Assembly (NCBI GenBank): GCA_016280955.1
Contig: JAEEHV010000023.1
Coordinates: 62,001 to 126,000 of the forward strand
Direction: 5' to 3'
Origin: Candidatus Gastranaerophilales bacterium
Lineage (GTDB): Bacteria; Cyanobacteriota; Vampirovibrionia; Gastranaerophilales; Gastranaerophilaceae
Length of the DNA stretch: 64,000 nucleotides
Of the stretch, positions 26,655 to 36,099 are shown one piece after another. Each line of letters begins with the position of its first letter. The first letter of the stretch is position 1. The notes beneath the pieces were generated by a model. It had not been told where the DNA came from. It did not search any database and saw only the letters and a list, made by a program, of their open reading frames with translations. The translations under genes were made by a program, and so were the position numbers.

Positions 26655-28055
26655 TTATGCCCTCAAAAATTCTGCTAATTCTTCTTCTTTGTTCTTTGTT
26701 ATATTGATAACCTGTCCGGAAACATTAGACAAAACAGTCAGTAATGCCGCAATAGCAACTGTTTTTGATTTTAATAGAGTTTCCGGAGGTTCTGCACCAA
26801 AATTCTCAAATCTCATTGGTGTTGCGGTTCTTTCCGGATTAATAATGTTTATTTTAACGTTATCCTGCAAATGCTCCTGAGCCGCAGCCTGTGTCAGGTT
26901 GACAAGAGCGGCTTTAGTTGATGAATAAATTGAAAAATCCGCCCTGCCTCTTGTGTAAGAACTTGATGCAAACATTAAAATGCTGCCGCAAGTTTGTTTT
27001 AAATATGATATTGCAGATTTTAAAACATTAATGCTCCCTATATAATTTATATTTATATCTTCTGTAATGTCTTTGATATCACGGTTTTCAAGCCTGCCCA
27101 TTTTCAGAATTCCGGCAGTATTTATTACATAATCAATTTGTCCTTCTGATTTATAAACTTCTTTCAAAGCTTTCCGAACTTTTTCAAAATCTGTTACATC
27201 TACTCCGCCATTCTGTCGTGAAAATCCGTAAACTTTTGCTCCCTGATGTTTTGCAATTTCAGTAATATCTTTTCCGATTCCCCTTGATGAGCCGAAAACA
27301 ACCAAAACTTTATCTTTGAGATTTTCAAGTTTTGTATTGGGAATATCAAAATTTCTTATCTGAAACAACTTATCCGCTATTTCTATGTCTATAGGATAAG
27401 TTATTTTTATATTGGAATCTTCACCGTTTACAACATAAATATTGCAGAGATTAAATTTTTTAATCAGTCCGCAATCATCGGTTACTTCAATATTTTTTTC
27501 ATTTTGGGCAAGCAGATGAGCTTTTTTAATTACACCAAGCTTAAATGCCTGTGGAGTTTGTCCGCGTCTTAAAAATTTACGTTTAGGAATATCTTCAATA
27601 AAATCTTTGTCATCAACCTGAATGATTGTATCGGCAGAAGGAATAGCAACATCAACCGCCTTATATCTTTGAAGTGCATCTATACAATCATTGATAATTC
27701 TGTTGGAAATAAACGGTCTGACGGCATCATGTATAAGGATATTTGTGTTATCATCCTCGTTTAATGACATTAATGCAATATAGGAGCTTTCTTGTCTTGT
27801 TGCACCGCCTGCCAATATTTTCCGAACTTTTTTATAATTATTTTTATTCACAATATCAGTGCAAAAGTTTCTGTAATCTTCTCTTGTTACAATGATAATA
27901 TCGTCAATATTCCGATTCTTTTCAAAAACATCCAGTGTGTGTTCTATTACCGTTTTTCCCGCAATTTTTACAAACTGTTTAACGGTATCCAAATTGTTTA
28001 ATCTCTCCGAACTCCCGGAAGCCAGAATAATAGCTATATTTTTGTAATTTTCCAT
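26655..28055 (-). CDS. Bifunctional CDP-ribitol synthase-like protein (cytidylyltransferase + SDR)
   Basis: An N-terminal IspD/TarI-type cytidylyltransferase (AIILASGSSERL, GGATRQES, HDAVRPF, RRGQTPQAF, about residues 5-225) is fused to a short-chain dehydrogenase (VVFGSSRGIGKD, NTAGI, SSS and YSSTK catalytic residues, about 250-460). The same fusion is known in Haemophilus Bcs1, which reduces ribulose 5-phosphate and makes CDP-ribitol. The start MENYKN at 28055 is preferred; METMEN at 28064 is possible. A frame extending to 28145 adds only hydrophobic sequence overlapping the divergent promoter region. Confidence 0.85.
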   Translation of the reverse strand: MENYKNIAIILASGSSERLNNLDTVKQFVKIAGKTVIEHTLDVFEKNRNIDDIIIVTREDYRNFCTDIVNKNNYKKVRKILAGGATRQESSYIALMSLNEDDNTNILIHDAVRPFISNRIINDCIDALQRYKAVDVAIPSADTIIQVDDKDFIEDIPKRKFLRRGQTPQAFKLGVIKKAHLLAQNEKNIEVTDDCGLIKKFNLCNIYVVNGEDSNIKITYPIDIEIADKLFQIRNFDIPNTKLENLKDKVLVVFGSSRGIGKDITEIAKHQGAKVYGFSRQNGGVDVTDFEKVRKALKEVYKSEGQIDYVINTAGILKMGRLENRDIKDITEDININYIGSINVLKSAISYLKQTCGSILMFASSSYTRGRADFSIYSSTKAALVNLTQAAAQEHLQDNVKINIINPERTATPMRFENFGAEPPETLLKSKTVAIAALLTVLSNVSGQVINITKNKEEELAEFLRA

Positions 28056-28145
28056 GGTTTCCATTTTACACCGAAATAATATCTGAGTAAATGTAATGAA
28101 CAAAGTTAATAAAATAGTTACAAATAAATTGCTATACTCATTCAA

Positions 28146-28165
28146 TTTTGTAAACTTTTGTAAAC
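28146..28165 (+). repeat. Tandem 10-bp repeat TTTTGTAAAC x2
   Basis: Two perfect adjacent copies, one helical turn each, about 65 bases upstream of the lysozyme-like gene. Similar TTTGTAAAC sequences occur at 17988-17997 and about 18024-18033, and in inverse form near 3223. Likely a protein-binding site. Confidence 0.4.
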
Positions 28166-28230
28166 AAGCAATGAAAACATGGGCAATTACATGTGATATA
28201 TATACTTTATATATACAAGAGGATATGACT

Positions 28231-29166
28231 ATGGCTAATATTAATGATTTGGCATCAAAAATTGTTAGCAGGATGAATCAATTGGACAGCAATCCAAATG
28301 ATAACTATATTGATGCGAAAATTTGGAAAGATTACGCAGTTCAGATGTACGGAGCAAAAGATAATGTTACGATAAAAATTTCAGTATTTAATGCAACAGC
28401 ATCAATAAAAAAATATCTGGACAGAGAGTCTAAAGCGACAGGAGAATCAGTAGATAAAATTGCTACTAAATGGTATGACGATTTGGTTGATATAAAATCA
28501 AACCCACAAATAAGCAATCAACAAAATATAAATCAAAGTGCAGCAAATACTGTCAGCAGCAGTAAAATAAAAGGTGATACCGTAACAAAAAAAGAATATT
28601 TAGTTAATAAAATGCATAATAAATGGTCTTCTGCATTTAGGCAATCACCGCTGGGAAAAGATTTTTACAGCCGGTTATATGATGTAATTAAGGAAATGCA
28701 TTGTTCAGTTCGGGATTGTGATTTCAATCGCAAGAATTATTCTTCAAAAGAAGAACAAACTATGGATGAAGTTATTGCTGTACTGGCAGGTGAATCTTCG
28801 CTTAACCCTAAGTCTTCCGGGGCAGACGGAAAATACAGAGGGTTATTCCAGCTCGACAGGCCTTCATTACAGACTGTAAAGGATGCTGCCATCGATTACA
28901 AAATTCCGGGTATAAATCAAAAAATAAGTTTAAACGGATTTGCAAAATTGCCAGGTGTAAAGCAACTTGATTATTTAAAATGCCATATAGCAAATGCCAG
29001 AAGGAAATCCGGATTATCACAAACAGAAACAATAACTCCGGGACAACTTTGGGCAATGATAAAAAAACCAAAGTATGGGCAGGAGTACAGTACGCTTACA
29101 GCTCAAAAAAACAAGCAGATTAATAAAACATTCATTAAAAATGATATTGAACGAGGTATTGCATAA
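28231..29166 (+). CDS. Lysozyme/transglycosylase-like protein without signal peptide
   Basis: 311 residues. The start ATG at 28231 has AGAGG with 8-base spacing; the upstream frame to 28096 is unsupported. The N-terminal 110 residues are helical and soluble, followed by a Gln/Asn/Ser linker (about 112-140). A C-terminal lytic-transglycosylase-like domain follows, with Glu188 in AGESSLNPKSSGADGKYRGLFQL matching the catalytic ESxFNP...G-GLMQ pattern. No export signal is seen, unusual for a peptidoglycan hydrolase. A phage-type or contact-dependent delivery route is possible but not shown. Confidence 0.75.
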   Translation: MANINDLASKIVSRMNQLDSNPNDNYIDAKIWKDYAVQMYGAKDNVTIKISVFNATASIKKYLDRESKATGESVDKIATKWYDDLVDIKSNPQISNQQNINQSAANTVSSSKIKGDTVTKKEYLVNKMHNKWSSAFRQSPLGKDFYSRLYDVIKEMHCSVRDCDFNRKNYSSKEEQTMDEVIAVLAGESSLNPKSSGADGKYRGLFQLDRPSLQTVKDAAIDYKIPGINQKISLNGFAKLPGVKQLDYLKCHIANARRKSGLSQTETITPGQLWAMIKKPKYGQEYSTLTAQKNKQINKTFIKNDIERGIA

Positions 29167-29167
29167 T

Positions 29168-31276
29168 TTAAACTATAATATAGTTATAGACTTGATTTAG
29201 TGTATCATAAAACGCATTTTCATTACCGAAGAAAACGTACATTTCTGCATTGTTTTTACCCAGCATTTGTAAGTCTTCGACTTCTAACGGAGGACCTGCC
29301 GGTGTTGTTCTTGCCGGATTTTGCGGATTGGAGATTTGCCCTGTTGCTCTCAAAATAGGAATCAAAAGAAAATTTTTGAATATTTCATACTGGGTGAGCC
29401 CCTTGGTAATAACTCCTATATTATTTATTGCTTCGTCTATAAGTAGTCCTCTCTGCATCGGAGCGGTATTTGTTTTTGCTTCAATACCTTTTTGCGAAGG
29501 AAGATTTTTTCTTATATCATAATCTGAATCAAATGTCCGTTTTATGAGAGTGTTCATATCTTCTGAATAAACCGTGCTTATAACATCGCCCAGCATATAA
29601 TAAGCACATAAAAGATGGTTCTTCCGTGAGTTTTCCCAATTGTATTCCAGTTTGATATTAGCAGAATGTTTATCTAAGGTTGCAATTACAGATACAACAT
29701 CCCATTTGCTTTCAAAGTCAATTTTTAAAGCAGCCCTTGATTGTGTATTCATAACAATTTTTGAACGCAGCACCCTGAATTCTGTTCCGTAATCATTGGC
29801 ATCAGGGGCATTGTTATAACTGTCTCCCAAATCAGTGAAATCTATTATTCCGAATCTTATGCCGTTTATAAAAATTTTTTCATTTTTTATTTGTAAACTC
29901 ATATTTGAATTTTCCAGACTACAATCTGTTATATTTAAATCTGTTTGTGAAAAAACAGGCATAATAAATTCTGTTTCATTCGGTTTAATATTTTCAACTT
30001 CTGCCAGATATTTATAAATATTTTTATAATCTTCTGTTACAGGTATTCTCTGTGTATCTGCAAGAAGTTCGGAATCAAAACCTTTTCTGAAAGATATTTT
30101 TTCATAGCCGTCCTGCGGTTCTGCTGATTCAAATTCTACAATACCTGTGAAAGGTCTGTCCGAAAGGTTTAAAATTTTTTTCTTGCTAAATTCATTTTTA
30201 AATTTTATTTCATCGATAATTCCGTTCGCAATCTGAAGAATTTTTTTATATCGAATTTTGTTTTCTCTGTGGACATCATCGGTTGAGCATCCGCAAATAC
30301 TGTCATGTGCCTGGTTTTGGAGCAGCATTTTATATGCGTGTTCAAGCACTGTATCGTAATTCTTTTCTTCTCTTTCATTTTTTACAAGCCGTGAAACTAA
30401 ATCAAGTTTATAGGTACATTCTACATTCAATTTTTTCAAATCAAGTCTTGAAGAATAACACCCCTGCAAAGTGAAGGTTTTTGAATTATCCCGAAGTTCA
30501 TCATTCCATTTGAACCTGTCAAAAGTTCCGTCAACCCGTCCAAAGTAATCAAATGGCGAACCCAGTGTGATGTAATAATCATCCTTCAGAATTTCATTTA
30601 TTGCAGCAATCTGCTCTGTTATATCAGGTTCAACTCCGAGATGGTCTGCACCTATCGGCAGCAGCAAATACTTTTCTCCTGATTTTTCGGCAATTTTATC
30701 CAGTTCTTTTTTAAGAATTTCTGCTTTTGTTTTCAGGTCTGTTTTTATGGAGAATACATCATGAAAATATCCCCTTACCAGGTTTACGGTATCCATTCCG
30801 CACCATTTAAATTCAGAAGGGAAATCTCCGCATCCGCGCCAGACCATACATTTATCAATTCCGTAGTCCATAAGTATATCAACAGCATTTTTGCTGTGTC
30901 CGAATGTATCCGGCAAATAACCGATAAAATCGTTACATCCGTATTTCTTTGCAGTTTTTATTCCTATTTCGAGGTTCTTTTCAAAACAGGTTTTGTCGGT
31001 TAAAAATTCATCTATCAGGCAATAAAACGGTCCGATAAAAAGTTTTTTGTGCTTTACCAGCATTTGTACCGTTTCTTCCATTTCGGGGCGAAGTTTCAGG
31101 TAATCTTCAAGGGCACTTACCTGTCCGTCAAAATAAAAAGACGGTATTTTATTTTTAACAAGAAGTTCAAGAATATTGTCAAAAACTCTTAAAAGACGCA
31201 GTCTGAATATTTCAAATTCTCTGTACCATTCTCTGTCCCAGTGTGTATGCAGATAAGCTATAACATGTTTTTTCAT
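29168..31276 (-). CDS. Glycoside hydrolase family 38 alpha-mannosidase
   Basis: 702 residues. LHTHWDREW (His12, Asp14) gives the first zinc ligands, Asp123 in GYLPDTFGHS is the expected nucleophile/zinc ligand, and QAHDSICGCS supplies the last His. The C-terminal beta domains follow. No signal peptide, so it acts on imported mannosides in the cytoplasm. Somewhat short for GH38 (commonly over 800). Its stop is 2 bases from that of the convergent lysozyme-like gene. Confidence 0.92.
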   Translation of the reverse strand: MKKHVIAYLHTHWDREWYREFEIFRLRLLRVFDNILELLVKNKIPSFYFDGQVSALEDYLKLRPEMEETVQMLVKHKKLFIGPFYCLIDEFLTDKTCFEKNLEIGIKTAKKYGCNDFIGYLPDTFGHSKNAVDILMDYGIDKCMVWRGCGDFPSEFKWCGMDTVNLVRGYFHDVFSIKTDLKTKAEILKKELDKIAEKSGEKYLLLPIGADHLGVEPDITEQIAAINEILKDDYYITLGSPFDYFGRVDGTFDRFKWNDELRDNSKTFTLQGCYSSRLDLKKLNVECTYKLDLVSRLVKNEREEKNYDTVLEHAYKMLLQNQAHDSICGCSTDDVHRENKIRYKKILQIANGIIDEIKFKNEFSKKKILNLSDRPFTGIVEFESAEPQDGYEKISFRKGFDSELLADTQRIPVTEDYKNIYKYLAEVENIKPNETEFIMPVFSQTDLNITDCSLENSNMSLQIKNEKIFINGIRFGIIDFTDLGDSYNNAPDANDYGTEFRVLRSKIVMNTQSRAALKIDFESKWDVVSVIATLDKHSANIKLEYNWENSRKNHLLCAYYMLGDVISTVYSEDMNTLIKRTFDSDYDIRKNLPSQKGIEAKTNTAPMQRGLLIDEAINNIGVITKGLTQYEIFKNFLLIPILRATGQISNPQNPARTTPAGPPLEVEDLQMLGKNNAEMYVFFGNENAFYDTLNQVYNYIIV

Positions 31277-31325
31277 AGTTTTATTCTACACCAAATCTGC
31301 TAATTATAAAAGAAAAATCTTACGA

Positions 31326-32216
31326 TTACAGCTTGCGGTATAAATCAAGAAGCTTCGGGTATATTTTGTCAGTTCCCGCTATACTGCCCAGTGAATTAAC
31401 AAACGGATTTTTTCTTGCGGCACTCCAGCTGAAAGATGCTGCAACTGCTTCTGTTGCGTAGTCTGTATATATTTTAAATAACTCGTCATTATTTCCTTTC
31501 CGAACAAGTTTTTCATAAGGCAAGTCGTTTAAATACAATCTCAGCTTTCCGTCCTTAAGTGCAATATTAAAAGAGTCATAAGCAATATGAATATTATTAT
31601 CAATAAGTGTTTTAATATCTTTGATTAACGGAGTAAAAATTTCTTCAATATTTTCTTCACTCATTTTGTTTATATCAAAATATTTTTCCAGAGCATCATT
31701 AGGGTTCTTTTTATCAAATATTTTGAAAGAGTGTTTGTCATAAGGCTTGGATATGAGTGCCGGTATTGTGCTACCGTTAACTTCGACAGGAATTATTTTA
31801 CAGTAATCATTTGTAACAAGTCCGAGTTTTTTCAGCTCCAGCATGTTTTGCGGTTCGTTAACAGCAGCCCCCCAGTTAGCATGCGGCAGTAAAACGCACA
31901 CTTCTTCTCCGTTTAGTTTGACACGATATGCACATTTGCTTCCGCCGCCTTCAATCCATGTGCCGAGAACATCCTGACCGTTAATTTTCATGGCGACCTG
32001 TCTGTCACGAGCCGAAAACGGTTTTATACGGCAAAAAGTCAGCATCTCTTTTGCTTCTTCTTTTGTCATACTTTTTAGCAGTCCGATTCCGTTAGCTTGC
32101 GGCTCTGTTACATATCTCAGAGGTCCTTTCGGAAAATACGGTTTTGTTTCAATAAGCCTTTTACCATAGCCTATAATTACGTCAGTCAGCTTAATTCCCG
32201 CTCTGTCAATTCCCAT
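31326..32216 (-). CDS. Hypothetical protein, possible kinase-like fold
   Basis: About 296 residues. ATG at 32216 has GGAG with 6-base spacing (a TTG four codons upstream overlaps this ribosome-binding site and is rejected). The family is not recognised. One stretch, NIHIAYDSFNIALKDGKLRLYLNDL, loosely resembles the HxxxD...N and DFG region of protein-kinase-like phosphotransferases, but no ATP-binding loop is clear. A YRVKLNGEEVCVLLPHANWGAAVNEPQNML segment looks conserved. It sits 49 bases upstream of the GH38 gene on the same strand. Confidence 0.65.
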   Translation of the reverse strand: MGIDRAGIKLTDVIIGYGKRLIETKPYFPKGPLRYVTEPQANGIGLLKSMTKEEAKEMLTFCRIKPFSARDRQVAMKINGQDVLGTWIEGGGSKCAYRVKLNGEEVCVLLPHANWGAAVNEPQNMLELKKLGLVTNDYCKIIPVEVNGSTIPALISKPYDKHSFKIFDKKNPNDALEKYFDINKMSEENIEEIFTPLIKDIKTLIDNNIHIAYDSFNIALKDGKLRLYLNDLPYEKLVRKGNNDELFKIYTDYATEAVAASFSWSAARKNPFVNSLGSIAGTDKIYPKLLDLYRKL

Positions 32217-32292
32217 ATAAATCTCCAAATCTTATATATTAAAAGTAGTTTTTTTAGTTAAAATTGCACATTTTGTAAAGAAATGTAAAAAT

Positions 32293-32330
32293 ATCGGCAA
32301 ATAGTTAAAGATTTCGCCGATTTTGCCGAT
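32293..32330 (+). repeat. Inverted repeat in the leader of the large modular hydrolase
   Basis: ATCGGCAAA (32293-32301) and TTTGCCGAT (32322-32330), with a third related TTTCGCCGAT between them. No T-run follows, so an operator or leader hairpin is more likely than a terminator. Confidence 0.45.
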
Positions 32331-32363
32331 ACATTCAGTAGGGAAAATAAATTAGGCGATTAT

Positions 32364-35300
32364 ATGGATAATATCGGCGAAGTAAAATACCAATCATACG
32401 AAGCACAAAAGTGCGAAATTCGTGAGCAGACGGAAAAAAGCATTAACAGTCTGTTCGAAAAAGGTGTTATCAATCTGTTGCAAAAAGAACAGTTGCTTCA
32501 AATGTACTTGAATGGTGATGTATCATTTGGTGATGACGGACTTACCGAAGAAGAAGCTCAAAATTTTACTTCGGAAACATTTACGCAAATTCAAAATGCC
32601 ATTCAGGGTTTAGCAGACAAATTCAGAACAAAAACGATGTATATTGTTCAGTATGGAGATACTCCGCAAATTATTGCTCAAAAAATGGGACTTACCGGTG
32701 ATGAAGCAAAAAATCTGGCTCAGGATATAAAGGCAACGGCTCAAAGACAGGGCTTATGGTATAAATACGGTTTAAGAGTCGGTGATATGATTCAAATAAA
32801 CGGTGATTTTCAGGATAAAATAGAGGCATTAAGGCAGAGTGGTGAGTATCTTGATGAAACAGAAGATATAAATAACAATTATAATGAGTCCAGGCGGCTT
32901 GGTCGTCGAGGCGGACACAGAGGAGAACCTGCGTCACCATCTCCTCCGGAAGATTCCGAACAGCCGGAAACGCCAGAACGGCCGGAAACTCCGCCATCAA
33001 GACCAAAAACTCCGCCGGTCAGCAGAACTCCGGAAGTTCCCCGCAAACCTCCCATGGAGCCGCAAAGGCCGCAGGGCCCGACAGAAGCTCAAAGTGCTGC
33101 TGCTCAAAAAGTTTATGATGAATCAATGCAGATTGTAAAAACACTCGGTCAAAAACCGTCTCCGAATGATCCCGTTCTCAAGAGAATTACACCGCAAAAT
33201 GTTGCTTTTGTAATAAAAATGTACCACGATACCTATGGCAAACATTTATCCAGAGCATTAATAGAAAACGGTGATAAAAATGGCAAGGTAGTTTATAACA
33301 TGATTTGCCATAATTTATGTACAAGAGCAAAACAGCTTGGTGTAAACGGCATATACTACGGTGATGCTCAAAAATGTATAAATAACCCCGGAAAAATTTA
33401 TGATTGGTTAAATGTTGCTTATCCAAAAATTCTTGAGGCAGAGAAGAAACACAATCCTGCTTACGTAAGTAATGCCGATTATGAAACTTCCCGTAAGAGA
33501 GTTGAATACGAAGACACAGCACAATTAAGGCAGGATTCCGTTAAAATTGCCAGAGAACTTTATGGTGCTTTGCATGATTCTTATGAAGGCGGTTGGAGAT
33601 CTATAGCACAAAATTTATGGGACAATAAGGATAATAGTGTAACAAAAGGTATATTAAAGCAAATTTCGCCTTCAAATGTTGCTTTTGTAGTGCAAACATA
33701 CAAGAAAAATTATAAGACAAGCCTTGCTGAAGATATAAATTCGGAATGGATTGGTTTGAGTGTAAAAGATATTAAAGAACAGTTGTGTGCAAAACTTGTT
33801 ACACAAGCAAAGAAACTCAGAATCGCAATCAATACCGCTTATCAAAATATAACCGATATTAAAAAACTTGCTGCCTGGATGGACAATGTAAGCAAAGCTA
33901 TTATTACAGCAATGGACGGGTATTCATCGGTACTTCCTTCTGATAATACAAAAGAAATTGTGACAGAAAGACCCGGTGGAGGGAAAATAAAAACCATTAC
34001 CAATGGTAATATGTTTGTGGAAGCAGGTATTACAAAAGTTGTTGAAGAATATGATAAATCAGGAAATAAAATACAGTCCACCATATACTATAAGGACGGA
34101 AAAGAAACACTTGAAGTATACGGCAAAAACATAAAAACAGGAAAAACCGAATTAAAAGAGGTAAAACTATTAAAACATGGCAGTGTTAAAAAACCGCAAA
34201 ACACAGGAATTACCGAACCTGTTAAGATGGATTTAAAAGTGCCTTCTAATGCAAGTGAAGAAGCCAGAAAATTTGCCGATGCATTAGAACATAATAAAAA
34301 AACCTTAATGCAATTAATGAACATTGATAATGATACTTATAATAAACTTGCTCTATTAGCTATGGCTATTGCCGAACAAGAAACTAATTTTGATAATATG
34401 CCCTATGATTCTTTAGGGTGTTATAAACCAATTCTATCTGTGCCTGATACTCTTGGCGGAAACATAAACGATGGAGTTTTTGGCGGTGAATATTCTTTTG
34501 GAATGACTCAAATTAAATTAGGACTTTGGCTTAATCCTGAAAAAGAACCTGAAATATATAAATTATTTACTGAAAAATTAGATATAACAAAAGGTCGTGA
34601 TATATCAGGCAATATTGATAAGTGTGCAATGGCTACAATGGCAATTCTTGCAACAATTTATAATAGGATTCAGAGCCAGACTGTTCAAAATTCAATAGAA
34701 GCTGCAAACGGCAGGATTGTTTCAAATGAAGGCTGGGAAATGAACCACAGAACCGGTATTTTGGAGAAAACATATAACACAAAGTCCTATGTTAACAAAG
34801 TTACTGATGAGGATGCAATATGTTATTACTGGAATAACGGCGGTGCTGCGATAAGACGAGGTACAGCTGATCCTGCAGGAAATCGTTATACAAATAATGT
34901 ACGGAAATATATCAAAAAATACAGAATTGAAGAAAATCCTGCGGACAGAGAAAAGGCTATTATAGCATCAAAAATCAAAAAACAATTAAATTCTAAAAAA
35001 CAATCAAATAATAGTTCATTTACACCAATGGATAACAATGGTCCGATGGGTTCAATTATCTTTATGCCAATGATGTATTCTAATAAACCCGTCAATAAAA
35101 CTGAAGAAATGATAATTCTGATAGAAGGTTTGAGAAAAAATACAAAAATTTATCCAAAAAGCAAACGGGCATTAATAGAAGCTGTTGAAAAGAAAGAACT
35201 GGCTTTTGAATTTGGTTTATCAGCGGAAGAAGTTGCATCACTGACTCAAAGTGATGTGGATAAATTGCTGAAAAATTTGAGAGAATTAAAACAAAAAATA

Positions 35301-36092
35301 GAAAGCAGCAGTAATGTAAAATTCTCTGATGGTATAAGTGCTGAAGAAGCCAGGGTTCTCGGTAACAAATTTAAAGCAGATATCAGACGTTCGGAGTATA
35401 ACTTTAAACGGGAGTATTTGAATTCAAAATCAAAACTGGTTAAATTATCAAGCGACAACAAAAATGCAGTTAAATTGAATAATAATACCATGCAGTTTTC
35501 AGCCTATAGTGTACGCCGCGGTTTTGTAGGCAATATTCCTGACAGAGGAGTGAATACCTCAGGAACTTCAGCTGCATCTGCAGCACTAGCAGAACATGCT
35601 CGGAAAGTTTCGGCTAATAAGACACAGCAGGCAATTGCTCAAGGCAAGCAACCCGGCGGATATTGTCTTGACGGATTCAGAGATGCTATGTATGCAGCCG
35701 GAATTAAAAATTTCTCCGAGTTTGTAGGAGCACCAAAAAGAGCAGCCGAATTCTTTGAAAATCATAAAGACATGTTTGAAGAAGTCAAATGGATTGATCT
35801 TGGTAACGGAGGCGGCAGACAAATTAACAGTACAGATTTACCAAAACTTCCTGCAGGATATATTGTAATTTGGGTACCGGGTTCTGATGAAAAATTTACA
35901 AACCAAAAAGGACATATATCTATCACGAATGGTAACGGTCAGGCTTATGCAGATGAAACCGATAACCTTGATTGGGGAGGATATTCGGGTAGTGCCGGAA
36001 GTGGTAAAGGCGAACACGGACATTTCAGAGTATTCCGTTTAACTAATAAATGGACTGTCGGTCCTGACGGCAAGCTTGTATTTAACGGCTAA
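32364..36092 (+). CDS. Large modular cell-wall hydrolase-like protein (LysM-like, lysozyme-like, CHAP/NlpC-like)
   Basis: 1,242 residues, no signal peptide. Order: helical N-terminus (1-90); LysM-like YIVQYGDTPQIIAQKMGLT...GDMIQING (about 92-150); Arg/Gly then Pro-rich linker (about 186-250); two copies of a roughly 120-residue helical repeat (about 245-365 and 387-515, sharing ITPQNVAFVI/ISPSNVAFVV); a beta-rich MORN-like stretch (about 530-610); a lysozyme-like domain with Glu673 in AEQETNFDN and SFGMTQIKLG; a helical linker; and a C-terminal amidase-like domain with Cys1101 in GYCLDGF and His1184 in KGHISITNG. Both enzymatic calls rest on motifs only. Weak ribosome-binding site (AGGCGA). 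Confidence 0.75.
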   Translation: MDNIGEVKYQSYEAQKCEIREQTEKSINSLFEKGVINLLQKEQLLQMYLNGDVSFGDDGLTEEEAQNFTSETFTQIQNAIQGLADKFRTKTMYIVQYGDTPQIIAQKMGLTGDEAKNLAQDIKATAQRQGLWYKYGLRVGDMIQINGDFQDKIEALRQSGEYLDETEDINNNYNESRRLGRRGGHRGEPASPSPPEDSEQPETPERPETPPSRPKTPPVSRTPEVPRKPPMEPQRPQGPTEAQSAAAQKVYDESMQIVKTLGQKPSPNDPVLKRITPQNVAFVIKMYHDTYGKHLSRALIENGDKNGKVVYNMICHNLCTRAKQLGVNGIYYGDAQKCINNPGKIYDWLNVAYPKILEAEKKHNPAYVSNADYETSRKRVEYEDTAQLRQDSVKIARELYGALHDSYEGGWRSIAQNLWDNKDNSVTKGILKQISPSNVAFVVQTYKKNYKTSLAEDINSEWIGLSVKDIKEQLCAKLVTQAKKLRIAINTAYQNITDIKKLAAWMDNVSKAIITAMDGYSSVLPSDNTKEIVTERPGGGKIKTITNGNMFVEAGITKVVEEYDKSGNKIQSTIYYKDGKETLEVYGKNIKTGKTELKEVKLLKHGSVKKPQNTGITEPVKMDLKVPSNASEEARKFADALEHNKKTLMQLMNIDNDTYNKLALLAMAIAEQETNFDNMPYDSLGCYKPILSVPDTLGGNINDGVFGGEYSFGMTQIKLGLWLNPEKEPEIYKLFTEKLDITKGRDISGNIDKCAMATMAILATIYNRIQSQTVQNSIEAANGRIVSNEGWEMNHRTGILEKTYNTKSYVNKVTDEDAICYYWNNGGAAIRRGTADPAGNRYTNNVRKYIKKYRIEENPADREKAIIASKIKKQLNSKKQSNNSSFTPMDNNGPMGSIIFMPMMYSNKPVNKTEEMIILIEGLRKNTKIYPKSKRALIEAVEKKELAFEFGLSAEEVASLTQSDVDKLLKNLRELKQKIESSSNVKFSDGISAEEARVLGNKFKADIRRSEYNFKREYLNSKSKLVKLSSDNKNAVKLNNNTMQFSAYSVRRGFVGNIPDRGVNTSGTSAASAALAEHARKVSANKTQQAIAQGKQPGGYCLDGFRDAMYAAGIKNFSEFVGAPKRAAEFFENHKDMFEEVKWIDLGNGGGRQINSTDLPKLPAGYIVIWVPGSDEKFTNQKGHISITNGNGQAYADETDNLDWGGYSGSAGSGKGEHGHFRVFRLTNKWTVGPDGKLVFNG

Positions 36093-36099
36093 TAAAGAG

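Noticed and set aside
28096-28230. Upstream extension of the lysozyme-like gene
   Set aside because: Runs through the divergent promoter region and the tandem repeat, with no ribosome-binding site; the ATG at 28231 has AGAGG at good spacing.
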